Both the position numbers and the translations under genes were made by a program. Positions 20,991-32,600 of a stretch of DNA of 64,000 nt are shown one piece after another (positions within the stretch are counted from its first letter, which is position 1; every line of letters begins with the position of its first letter). Source of the DNA: Epinephelus fuscoguttatus. Its lineage: Eukaryota > Chordata > Actinopteri > Perciformes > Serranidae. The stretch lies in NCBI RefSeq assembly GCF_011397635.1, contig NC_064769.1, positions 20,229,207 through 20,293,206 on the forward strand, read 5' to 3'. The notes below the pieces were generated by a model. It did no database searches and had not been told where the DNA came from. It saw only the letters and a list, made by a program, of their open reading frames with translations.

Positions 20991-23900
20991 CGGGGTTGGA
21001 GAATGCTGTCGCTTGTCACTGGGCCCAGTAGATTCATGATCGCACAGCCTGACACCCACAGCAGTGTCCCTAATGACAGGTAAAAACATTATTTAACATG
21101 AATCCCAGGCTCCACAGGTATGCTCATTCAACTTGCAACATTTCATCAAAAGAACTGATAAATGTGTGGTAGCTCATGATGATGCACTGTCCTCTGCAAA
21201 CTCTATTCATACACTTTTATTACCTCACTCAATGATGCACTCTAGTGTTATTGTTTTAAAATAATTCCTGTAGGGTAGGCTTATTATTACATAACCACCT
21301 AATGTTTTTTACTGTCATTTTCACAGATAATTATCTCAGGTATTGCCATTATAGTGTTGGAAGTGATTGTAAAACCCTGGCTGCGATCCAACTGTCACTC
21401 TCATCTCGTAAATCGTGTTCCCCTTGACTGACTCTATTGTTAATTTATGTTCCTAAAAGCTTTTGGTTTACTCTCATCTGCTGCTTGTTGAATGTGTTCA
21501 GACTCAGAGCCGTGTCATGCGATAGAGGCCCATTAACCTTCTGCTTCTCAGATCACAGCTCATCAAAAGTATCTGTTGGAGGACACGCCTCTGTAAATGA
21601 AAGCTGTATGAGCTGATCTATCCAACTCCTTAAGGATATACTGAAAATTTAATTTTACCCAAGGGCCAACCTCCACAGCTGAAGAGTGAAGCCAGTGCGG
21701 AGGTGTCAGAGCCTGCAGTTCCTTGAATGGCCACTTGAGGGCGGCTCTAGATGTGAGACAATCCCCACAAACCCCCAAATGTTAAATTGCCCAACCTTAC
21801 AGCATGTTTAAAGCCTGGTACAGAAAAAGAAGTTTTGGTCTCTGCAGCTAGTTTAGCTAACGGTGGTGTTGGGCCGTCTGCAAGGTGTTGCTACAGTCTC
21901 TGAGTCTGATCCACCCCTCACTCCTCCACAGCTCCACCCTCTCAGCCAAATATGGTCACTTCTTGCTCCAAAAAACCCCCAATGGGTAATGTCACTGTGG
22001 CTACATCCATTTTCTTTTTACAGTCTATGGCTTTACCATATGTTTTGCACTCAACTAAAATTCTGTCAACATTATAAAAATTAGCATTAGCATTCCCACA
22101 TGCCAACAGTAACCTGCTAAAATGTCAGCATGGTAACATATTTATTATGTTAATGGTAGGCATGCTAAGATGCTAAGCTTAGACATATCACTTAGCCTCA
22201 GAGTGCAGCTGAGTATATAGCTCATACTAAAGGTTATAGTTCAGCTTGTATTGTTGAAAGCGCCGTAAAGTCTGACAGTATACAGTAACACAAGTTGAGT
22301 TGGAGTTGTCCTGAAATGGTCACTGAAGCAAATATAAACATTTTTGATGTGCAGTGTGATGTGTGACATTTCTCTCAGAATACCAAAGCTGTCTCCATTT
22401 TTTTTCCATTCCTCTTCGTAATGAGCATTACAGTCAGTCAGTCAGACATATTTGCTGTCTGACCGTAGTCTTTTAATGTAGGAAATTCTGACATACAAAT
22501 ATATTTTCTAAAACTGTCTGAAACACAGAGAGCACTTACTACTTGCTGAAAAAGAGTCTTTCCACTGCCATGTTGTCCACTGTGTATTGTGTCACTTAGA
22601 TAGTTTAATATGGTTTCCATACCTAACATAACACATCATGATATAAAAAAGTTTTCTAGTTGTGGTGACTGTGGCTCAGAGGTAGAGCGGGTCATACACT
22701 AATGAGAAGATCAGAAGTACGATCCACGGCTCCTCCAGGTGTGTGAGTGTGTTTGAATGGTTACTGAGAAGCACGTTGCACCTTGCATGGTAGCCTTGGC
22801 CACCAGAGCATGACTGTGTGTGTGTGAATGGGTGAATGTGATATAGTGTAAAAGCGCTTTGAGTAGTTGGAAGACTTAAAAAGAGCTATTTAAGTGTAGT
22901 CCATTCACCATTTAAAATATCAGAAGAATATTATGAGTCTCACTGTTTTCCTCAATAAGCCCGATAGTCCCAGAGTCAGTTATAGCTGGAGTGATTCAGT
23001 ATCTCTGACATGTTTAGCTGTTTACAATCAGTTGTTAAAGGATTCGTTGTTGCCCTAGTGCCCTCCAGTGACTTTGTGTGTGGATGTCCAATTGCTGCCT
23101 TGGTGCCTTTAAGGTTTCTCAAACGTATCTCGTGGCTTATATTTATAACCAGTAGTTTATGGTAGCACAAGTGTTTCATTCCAGTAATTCAAAACTCTGC
23201 AGCAGGTCTCAGATAAGTGTGTCTTTCTGGAATTGTGTACAGTAATACAAACCAGCTCGAGGTGGAAAAAGAGATTTATGTTTGTGTTGCTACTATGTTG
23301 GTTATCTGAGCAGTTTCACAGCATACAGTTTTACTTCCTGCTAAGCATATAGTGAGGTTAGCAGCCTGTCACACATTTTTAGGGGAAGTAAAAACAATAG
23401 GCGCCGAAGGAGACTGATAATAGTTTTAGCATTGTCTTCATGTGCTGCTGAGTGATCCAAGTACCTGGCGTCACAATAGTTGTTGGGGAATAATAGTGGG
23501 CAGGATTCCATGACAGCATTGCAACACGTTGTTCCTCTTGTTGTTTCTTCCTTCTAACTTTCCAAGTTGGTATTTTTTCCTTGTGTCACCTCAGCTTGTG
23601 AAATCGCTTTGACATTTTGCACCTGGCTGCTTCCTCCAGGCTCTGAATATGCACCAGAATCTGCAAATTTAAGAACTAGTCCCAGGTGAATTAAGGACTT
23701 TTCTTCAAATATAATTCATCTACATAAAGGAGATGCTGAAGCCTTTTTTGCATGTGCTGTCAGTCACCACAAAATATTAAGCAAGTATTATAAATTACAG
23801 CTGCAGTTTACTACTGTATGGATACAGTTTTATACTGCATGTGTTTATTCACATAACCAGAATGTTTCTGAGGTTCGACCAAATGTTAGTTAGGTAATTA

Positions 23901-24308
23901 GTTAGTGGTCATTTATTTTGGTCCTTGTTAACAACTGTCCAAAAGGAATGCACATAATAAAGAATAAATAAAATCAAGACATTGAATTAAAAGAAGAAAA
24001 AGTACACAGAAGGAAAACCAAAAAATGTAGACTGAAAAGGTGAAGGCTGAAGCTTATTATGCCTACTTTTTTACTAAGCACATTCTCATAAGTAACTCAT
24101 TTATTACTAGGTTTAACATCTATGTTTCCAGATGTTAAGAGGCCTAGAGGTGAAAAGGTAACCTCATTGAAACCACTAGCAAAGAAAAGATGTAAGATGT
24201 TTGGACAAGATTAGTGGAGCAGCTGCTCTGTCATTAAGAGTACAATAGGGTGGAGGCCTTAAAAAATAAAGTGTTTCCCATGATTTAAGGCACAAGTATC
24301 AAGGCAAT
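20991..24308. other. Gene-poor DNA with repeats
   Basis: No coding exon is recognised. It holds a SINE (22662-22913), a GCTAGCAT/GCTAAGATGCTAAG-type teleost repeat fragment around 22080-22260, and probable repeat-derived DNA at about 21600-22070. Confidence 0.5.
22662..22913 (+). mobile_element. tRNA-derived SINE
   Basis: It starts with a tRNA-like A box (TGGCTCAGAGGTAGAGC) and a degenerate B box (GTACGATCC). The tail contains GTGTGTGTGAATGGGTGAATG and AAAGCGCTTTGAGTAGTTGG, ending GTAGTCCATTCACCATTT, a widespread teleost SINE 3' end. A partial relative lies at about 48350-48560. Confidence 0.75.
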
Positions 24309-25264
24309 GGGCTCTAGTTTCACAGACCGGGTGAGGCGGGGGCGCAGCGCACCTGCGGTTTGCCAACTGGGTGTGGCCAGGCGGATTTTGCAAGTTTGGC
24401 ACACCGTGCGCCTGGCGCAGCTACTCCTTTTTCCCACCTCCGTCCCTCCTACCTGCGCAAGTCGGAAAGAGGGAGGAGAGAAAGCGTGGAGTGGGTTTTA
24501 CACACATCACACCAATCAAATGAGCCCCTCTCCTCGCCCTTAAATGCGCCGTGCGAAGGCGTAATGAGAGTTTACTCAATTCACCATGGCAGAAGAGCAA
24601 ACACTGCAAAAAGTCTCACTCTGTTTCTTTTCTTTTGACTTTTCTAAGATGACAGATGCTGAATATATACTCCCTATCTGATGCTGTGGCTGTTTGTGGT
24701 TGGCTGAGAGGGCTGTGAACTCATTAGTTTGTAGCTGTGTTAATCAAATCAGGTTGGGTTTCCATTACCCATGCCAAACGTGCCAAATGGTGCCAATCCC
24801 CTTTGATCTGACATCAGATGTGACGGGACAGTCGATATAGAGATACATTTATGTGCTGATTGCAGATAGTTGCATTGAATAGTGTTTTGTGGGTATTTAT
24901 TGCATTATTATTAATGTGCCTGATATTCTGGAAACCTGCCTGTGAGGTTTTGGTGACGTGTGCGCACTGTCCGCTGGTCAGCCAAACTTCCACTTACATC
25001 GGCTGCGCTCCGCCTGCGCTGACAGTAGACCTGGTTTCAGCTGGCGAGCTTTTAGCGCACCTTCGGCGAAGCCTTTTGGCACGAAACTGTCACTGCGCCA
25101 ATCTGTTGACACCTCCCCCTGCTGCGCCGCCACACCCATCTCAGTGCACCTTGGTCTGCCAAACTACCAAACTGAGCGCGCCTCGGGTTGCGCTGCTTGA
25201 AACTAGCTCTGCGCGGGGTGCGCCACCCTGCGCCACCCTGTGCTGCGCCGGGAAACTAGAGCCC
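24309..25264. mobile_element. GC-rich non-autonomous DNA transposon
   Basis: Perfect 13-bp terminal inverted repeats GGGCTCTAGTTTC (24309-24321) and GAAACTAGAGCCC (25252-25264). Both subterminal zones are GC-rich with reiterated TGCGCC/GGCGCA motifs. Interior open frames (for example 24860-25357) have no recognisable transposase. A PIF/Harbinger or related family is possible, but the target-site duplication is not clear, so the family is left open. Confidence 0.65.
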
Positions 25265-26045
25265 TATGTGTCTATGAAGATTCTCAGTCATCCAGGTCAT
25301 GGTCATCATAAGTGCTGTGTCGTAGGCAACTGGACTTGCTTGTGTTTCTTGAAATGACTGGTACAAAGTTGTAGGCTTTAAACCTCGAGTGGGTGTGAAG
25401 GGGTCACAGGTGAGCTCTTAGACCCCAGACACCCAGACATAAGCAGAGTAATGTTGTGTATGCAGTTCAGTGCAGCCAGGAATGCACAGATTTATACATT
25501 GGGAAAACTAAACAAACACTCCACAGCACAGCTCCTCAGGTCAAGACTCAGCTGTCCACCTACATCTACAGCAGAAGGGACACTCCTTTGAGGACAGCAA
25601 TGTGGACATCTTGGCCCAGGAAGAAAGATGGTTTGAAGAGGAGTAAAAGAAGCCTCTTTTAAATATTTTTTGGGCTTTTGCCTTTAATTGACAGGAGAGA
25701 GTGAAATGGGGGAGTGAGAGAGAGTGGGGGGATGACATGCAGCAAATGGTCGCGAGCCGGAGTCGACACCCCAAAAGAAGCCATCTATGTCAAACTGGAA
25801 TGACCATTGTTAAAGAGCGGGGGTGGCCACCGTCACGACTTATCACCCACCTACAATGCAGTCTTGGGACTGAAACTGAGAGCCCACATGTAACCCCTAC
25901 GACTCTGCAAGGGTTCACTCCCACACAGGGTTTAAAGCCTGCAACTCCGTACCAGTCATTTAGAACTGAAGAAGCCTCTTGGATGAGAGGCGAAACGTCT
26001 ACAAGAAACGCAAGCAAGTCCAGTTGCCTACGATATAGCACTTCA
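25265..26045 (+). mobile_element. Penelope-like retroelement remnant (GIY-YIG end)
   Basis: A fossil with an endonuclease-like segment resembling the GIY-YIG nuclease of Penelope-like elements (QCSQECTDLYIGKTKQTL at about 25466-25519). An inverted terminal segment is also typical: GTAGGCAACTGGACTTGCTT near 25323 recurs inverted near 26010-26030. It is short, broken and old, and is interrupted by a SINE at 25655-25772. Confidence 0.7.
25655..25772 (-). mobile_element. 5'-truncated tRNA-SINE inserted in the Penelope-like remnant
   Basis: On the minus strand it reads B box (GGTGTCGACTCC), TTTGCTGCATGTCATCCCCC, a CT-rich tract and an AATTAAAGGC tail, the same family as the SINE at 5751. The A box is missing. 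A perfect 10-bp target-site duplication AAAAGAAGCC lies at 25645-25654 and 25773-25782. Confidence 0.85.
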
Positions 26046-29000
26046 AGGCTGTAGTTACAATAGTCCTTAATATTTTTAAAAATGAAAAACACCTGTAGAA
26101 GTAACATAGAACAAATGCACTAATACAAATATAGGGAAGAGCCCACCCAAACAAAACCTGCTATTACAACCTGTTCATGATGCACACTTGCAAACCAATT
26201 GTGTATTATATATGAGGCTGTATATACACTCTGTCTGGGCTATAATTATCTGTGCACAAACATCTCTATAATATTTAATGATAATATTTGTACATACACT
26301 ACTCTTATTGTTGCAACAAAAGTCATGACCAGGACCTAAAGATACTGAGGCACAACTGTGAAGTGGGTCTGGGGGAAGTTTGAGTCGAGGTGTGCTCTTC
26401 TTTTCTGGTGTAATTTAGTATTTTATTGAAAATGAATCTAATTTAATGAAACATTCTATACACATACATACACCCTAGGCCTATTGGTCTCTGAACTGAA
26501 TTTGTCTTTGTGTGGGAAAAAAAAGGAAATACATATGAAAAAAAAACTAGATGTGACTTTGCGTTCCTCAAACTGGCTTTGAGTTTAGCAAGACACCACA
26601 AAACTAAAATGACGCAGCTGTTGAGGTCCCACTCAGGTCAAATGTAAATACATTTAATAAAATAAATATATGCACTGACTTTATTTAGTGGCATTGAAGG
26701 CCTAACTTTTTCTTAATGCTTTGGTAAACTTTTCAGATGTCGTGCAGAATGATAAACCTGTTTAACAGTTATGAGAGTTGCCTATTGTTTAAACGAGTAT
26801 TTGTTCTTGTTGTGGAAACGAAAGCATTCCCTGGCTTTTCGTGCAAGCCGATGCTCACATTTACTAACCTCAGTAATTTTGTCTGTCTCGGTGGTGAGAC
26901 AAGATGTCGATCATTTTTGCCTGCCTCTTATTGTCAAGTGAGTCTTGTTCATGGATGTTTGGCTGCAGGACTGATGTTGTTTAGTACCATTTCATATTGT
27001 GTGTTCATAAGGCGCTTTGTTTTGTACATGCTGGACACAGAAGTTCCTGCTTGGGGGGCTTAAAATATGATTTCAGTCTAATCAGTAATAGGGTAAGATT
27101 TACTGCATGCTGGAAACTCCTTGTAGCATAATCAGTCTGGGATAAGGCGCCTTGAATTTATTGTCTCCATTATCCAGTGCTCTGCTTCCTTATCATTTTC
27201 ATAGTAAAGGTGAGGTCAGTATGAACAACTTTGTATACTAAGATATTGTTACTGTAAAGGGCATAAATGACTCATGCACTGTCCAAAACAGCTCTGTTTC
27301 CTGGACCACGGGGAATTACACTCACCACCAAGTGAACTATGAGGCATTGTTGAAGCTCCCTCTCACTAAATGGTCATTTACAAAGTGATTTTTTAATTTA
27401 CATCTATTAGTAGTTATGAAAGTCTTGCTCCTCTGATGGTGCAGAATAGCTGCTTGATTTTTAAAGCAGAATTTCTCATTTCCATCGAAAACACAAGAAA
27501 CGGCCCACTAACCAACCCACTGGAGAAATATGATTTGTTGCAAAACCCTGAGGTTGACTAACAATGTTTCAGCCATCACTGTTAATTTCTGCTTTTTCAA
27601 CTTCCTTCAAAGAAGGAACCTCGCGTGATTAGTGCAACTCTCCTGTGGATGTTGCAAACACAGTGAAGTGCTGACAGAAATGTCACCCTGCACTTTGTTA
27701 GCGAGCAGATGAACTGAACTCTCATTGACATGAAAAAGGTGATTTAAAATATTCTTTGTCCTGCATCATGTCAGTTCATTTCACATATTCTCCTTCATGT
27801 GTTAAACTAATAAAGAAAGCCACAAGCTCTCAATCACCTGTACTCACTGATGCTCGCTCACGATGGGAAAGAACATTTTTTGTAAACCTGAAGTATGATG
27901 TGCAACCTGTTCCTCAACTTTTCAACAATGTTTGCTGCAGTGAATGAAGCCATATGAGTTAAAAATGGTCTTTAGATAATTCTTATGCAAAGAAGGGGGG
28001 TAGTGTGCACATCCTGCCCCCCGTAGTTGGACACAGGTACAGGACAAAAAAAGAGAGGTTGTCCACATTTAAATTTGCAGTGTTTGCTTGGTGAAGACCT
28101 TGTAGGCTAAAGCATTGCATTAATACATTTTTTTGGTGTTCAGATATATGTTTTTTCTTTTGAGTAAATTATTTTCTCACCTGTCTTGGTGGAAACAAAG
28201 GCCAAAGATTCATATCTCTCACCTCCTGATAGAAAACATGAAGTCGCAGGAGTTATATTTAACGCCAACATCAAAAAAAGGTCCTGTAGCCCGTGCTGTG
28301 TGTGTTTGTCCATAGCTGTAATCTGTCGTTAAATATGTGATGCTGTTTTCCTCATAGACATTTACCATTTTAAGGTCTTTTAGACTGTCTTGGAGTCAAA
28401 TAGTATATTATATAATGCTCTGGAAAACATGTCATTCATTATATCAGTGACATGTAAGGCTTTTCATGGCCGATGTACTTTCCTTAAACGCCTGTCCTTT
28501 GTTCTGTTGTCAGTGACAGTTTTGCAAGACAACTAGGAAAAAGCCTTTGTATTAACAGCAGCCTCAGGGCTCCCCACCCAAACACAGTTACAAGGTAAAC
28601 TTGTGTTGACCGTATATCTGTCTTTCTTTTTCCTCATTGCACAACCATGTTACTTATTTACCCGGGATGCCCCGTGGTTAACACAATAAGTTAATACAAT
28701 GAGAGTAATACAGTGGTGTGAATTCCACACCTTGACCTGCCAAAAAAAAAAAAAAGGTGAGGAGGATGTGATAAGTGATGATATATTTATATTATTTTAG
28801 TGTGCAGCAGTATTTGATTTTTATTAGTGAATTCCTTCCTCTTTTAAAAAACTTTCTCAAGTTGATCAGTTTGTGTGTGGAAACACTATGGCAACATCAG
28901 TAAACAACAGGAGAGAAAAAAAAGAAAGAAAAACACACAAAAAAATCCAAATCCTGTCATCTCTCTGCTAATCTTATAAAAACTGTTGTTAAAAACTATT

Positions 29001-29400
29001 TCTCCAGTTAGAAAAGTCTCGATCAAGTTATGTCAAATAACATGAAAAAGGAAAGTTTGTACACAAAGGAGAAGAACATCAAAAATAGACAAAAGTATTT
29101 CTAAAATTTGCCAGAAATGCTTCTTAAACACATCAATATTATAATAATGAATTAAAAATAATGTATTCAAATCTTTTCATACTACAATACTAAAAAAGAA
29201 AATAATAATTTAATAGCACCAGCATATTATGGCTGTTACCATGACAGCCACCATCACAACCACCATTGGTACTTATTATAGTTTTTCAACAACTTCAGCC
29301 CTATCAGTTGGCCTTCCTGTCAGAAACAATAACTGATAAGAGAAAAGGTTTTCCTTCAGCACAGAGAGAGGGAAGAAGGAAGTGCTCTTTACTGACAGTA
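26046..29400. other. Gene-poor DNA upstream of the peroxidase gene
   Basis: No gene, RNA or clear transposon was recognised. Open frames such as 26737-27063 lack family signatures. Short poly-A runs occur near 28741-28754 and 28916-28946. Confidence 0.5.
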
Positions 29401-29522
29401 GCTTCACCTGTACAACCCCTTGGGCGAGGCCTCGGTGCCTCGCACTCAATATAAAGAAGGTGACAGTACCGCTAACTCCACATTGGCAAGAGAAATCTTC
29501 AAGTCTATCTTCAAAGACGCAG
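29360..29522 (+). promoter_or_regulatory. Peroxidase gene core promoter and non-coding first exon
   Basis: A TATAAA box lies at 29450-29455. The first exon probably starts about 29480 and ends at 29522 (GACGCAG, then gtaaga). It contains no start codon and is spliced to 29632, two bases before the ATG. A purine-rich ETS/PU.1-like element (GGGAAGAAGGAAGTG) lies near 29370-29384, which fits myeloid expression, but this is inference. Confidence 0.5.
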
Positions 29523-29633
29523 GTAAGAAGATTTTGTTTTTTTGGTTTGGATGCTTGGATTGCTGGAGAAATAGTTTTTGTGCATACCTTTTGACAAATG
29601 CAAATAATTTAGTTTTTTTTGTGTATTTTAGAG

Positions 29634-32600
29634 ATGCTTTTCTCTGTCCTTCTTCTGCTGGGCGTCTGCCTGGTTCCTGCTCACTCCAAAGCAACAGGTA
29701 GGCTACGTTCTTCACTAACATTGAAGTCATTTTGTCACAACTGATGAACAGCTTGATAGATGTGTTGTCTCTTTGCAGGAGAACATCTCGGCAGTCCTCT
29801 CCTTCAACAATGTTTTGAGGAGGCCAAGAAAGTTGTGGATGATGCCTACAAGTACTCCAGAGAAGAGTGAGTTCACCTCATGGAGTTTTTCATCTCACAG
29901 AGTGAAATAGTAGATCATCTTTCAAATTAATTCAAGTATGAATGTACATGTTTCTTTAACATGCAAGCCATTCGTTACATTAGCTCTGTAGCTCAGTACT
30001 TGCAAGAAAAGGTTACCGAAGCTCCAAATAATTTGCATTTCATTGTTCGCCTCTATGACTCTTCTCCTCCAGGAGTCTGAGACGAGTCCGCAGAGAGGTG
30101 GTGCGCCCTCATGATGCTCTTCGTCTCTTGAAGCAGCCCCGTGGTGACACACGCTCTGCTGTTAGATCTGCAGACTACATGGCACAAACCCTCAGTCTGT
30201 TGCAAGCGAGGGTGCATCACAGGAGCAGACGCTCACTCAATGCAACAGGTCAGACATGCAGCACGCAAACAAAGACAATACAAACAGTGCCTGCATTGTT
30301 TTTCTGACAACTTTTCCTGGTCTTGGTTTAGGGTCTGAGATTTTCTGTTTCCTAATGTGGGCATAGTGAATGCACTTCAAAACTGTCATGAAATACAAGA
30401 TATATGAAGTTGACATGCACGCACCCATTGTGACATCTGAAATATGTCTCTCACATTTTTCAGATCTGCTGTCTGAAGAAGATCTGCGGAGGCTCGCCAA
30501 CATAACTGGATGCGCAGCTCGAGTTGCTATTCCATCATGCCGCACCACACCAAACCTCAACAAGTATCGCACAGCCACCAGTGTCTGCAACAACCTGTAA
30601 GAGAGACACTCAAGTTCTTTTATAAATTCTTGCTTTTTTAAATGTAAGAAGCAGTTTGTATTTTGACGTCTGTGACATAACATAAAAAAACAGATGTAAT
30701 TCATATAATATCAGATCTCAAATTTAAGTCCTTTTCTCAAACAATTTAACCAGGCACATTTCAACATTAGCAAATGTCTTCATTGTCAACTTTGTTTCCT
30801 CTTGCTTGTCAGAGTAACAGTTTCCCCACATGCATACTATATTTAGTTAAAAAGCAATTGTAGCATTTCTTTTCAAAAAGCAATCTGTCTTGAATTAATG
30901 GAAACATGTCGGGTTAGTGAGATTGAATGTTGCTTACATTTAGAGGAAATGCTTGTGAAATAAACCTAAACATCTTAGGCCATACACCACAGAAGTTGTG
31001 TACACTTCCCCTCGATTTCTCAAGCAGCATTTCTAAACATGAATGTCTTCTCTTTGCTTGTAGAAAAAACCCTCGCCGTGGAGCCTCCAACACCCCCTTC
31101 GTCCGCTGGCTACCTGCCGAATATGAAGACGGCATTTCCCTACCGAAAGGGTGGAACAATCGAACAATCAACAACTTCTTCCTGCCACTGGTACGACATC
31201 GAAATCCCAGACACTTGTTTTGATTACATAAATGCTGATTTAAAATTTAACAATTCTCCTTGGCTCTCAGGTGCGACAGGTTTCAAACAACATCCTAAGC
31301 ACAACAGATGCAGGCGTGGTCAGCGACAGAGAGTTCACTCACATGGTGACCTTGTTTGGGCAGTGGAACGACCACGATCTCACCTTCACGCCCTTCTCCC
31401 CTAGCATCCGCTCCTTCAGCAATGGGATCAACTGTGATGAGAGCTGTGAGAGAACTGAGCCATGCATCCCCATCGCGGTTGGTGTGACAGCATAAATCCA
31501 AACATTGAGATGTTGTTTTCACTAAAAGCTTCTCTCCATAACCTTTGGTCTCTCTTTCCGACAAACAGATTCCCCCCAACGACCCCCGGTTGCCCACTGG
31601 CCCAGACAGCTGCATCCCTGCTTTCAGATCCGCCCCTGTTTGCGGAACTGGATTCTCGGCCTACAATTTTGGCGGAGAGCCTGAAAAGAGAGAGCAGATC
31701 AATGCCTTGACAGCCTTCCTGGACCTCGGCCAGGTGTACGGTTCTGAGGAGATGCTTGCCCGGGATCTTCGCAATCTCACCAGTGATGACGGCTTGCTGC
31801 GTGTGAATACAGAGTTCAGAGACAACGGCCGTGAGCTGCTGCCTTTCAGCCCTCTCCAAGCGAACATGTGTGCCACTCGCAAAAGAGTCACCAACGATAC
31901 CAACGCCAGAGAGGTGCCCTGTTTCCTTGCAGGTTAGTCATAATGCAAGTTTATTGTAACTACTAGCTTCATCAGTGGTTAATTAAAAATTTATTAATGC
32001 TCTATAGATCAGCAATAAGCCTTAGGAGTAGTAATAGGAAGTTTGGGTTATGAAAAAATCTTGTATATCATGTTTCAGCTGTCTGTTGAAATGATCTGGT
32101 AACACTTACTTAAAATTCCCCTATTTACCATTTACAAAAAATATGTAAACACCAGTTCAAACACATTGCCCTTTGCGGACAACAAAAGAAACCCACAAAT
32201 GTATTTTCTTTGTTAAGATTTTGAAATTATGATAATCATCATATTATCTTAGTTTAATTTCGTTTCAGTGTATTATGGTCCTTTTCCTGATAACAAGCTT
32301 AACAAAAGAAATTGCTAGTAGGCTATGCAGATGTCTCCGTAGCTAACTAGCTAGCTAGCCAACGCTGTACTTTGATTTTCTGATTTGAGTATGACAGCCC
32401 CACATTTTGAAATATTCACACGTTTTCCCCAGATATGTCCAGCTGTGAAGTTGCGGCACTTGTTACTGCTCCTCTAATTTCAGAGCAGACTGACAGGGTA
32501 GGAACATGGGTTGCTAGCGTTAGCCTACAGAGCGCTACTTGTAGCCTGGTAATGAAGCGGTATCCTTTTATATTTGATGACTTGTTTGATCGATTGATAG

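Noticed and set aside
24860-25357. 165-residue open frame
   Set aside because: It crosses the end of the GC-rich transposon into the Penelope-like fossil, so it cannot be one gene.
26737-27063. 108-residue plus-strand open frame
   Set aside because: No family resemblance or gene context; AT-rich surroundings make it a chance frame.
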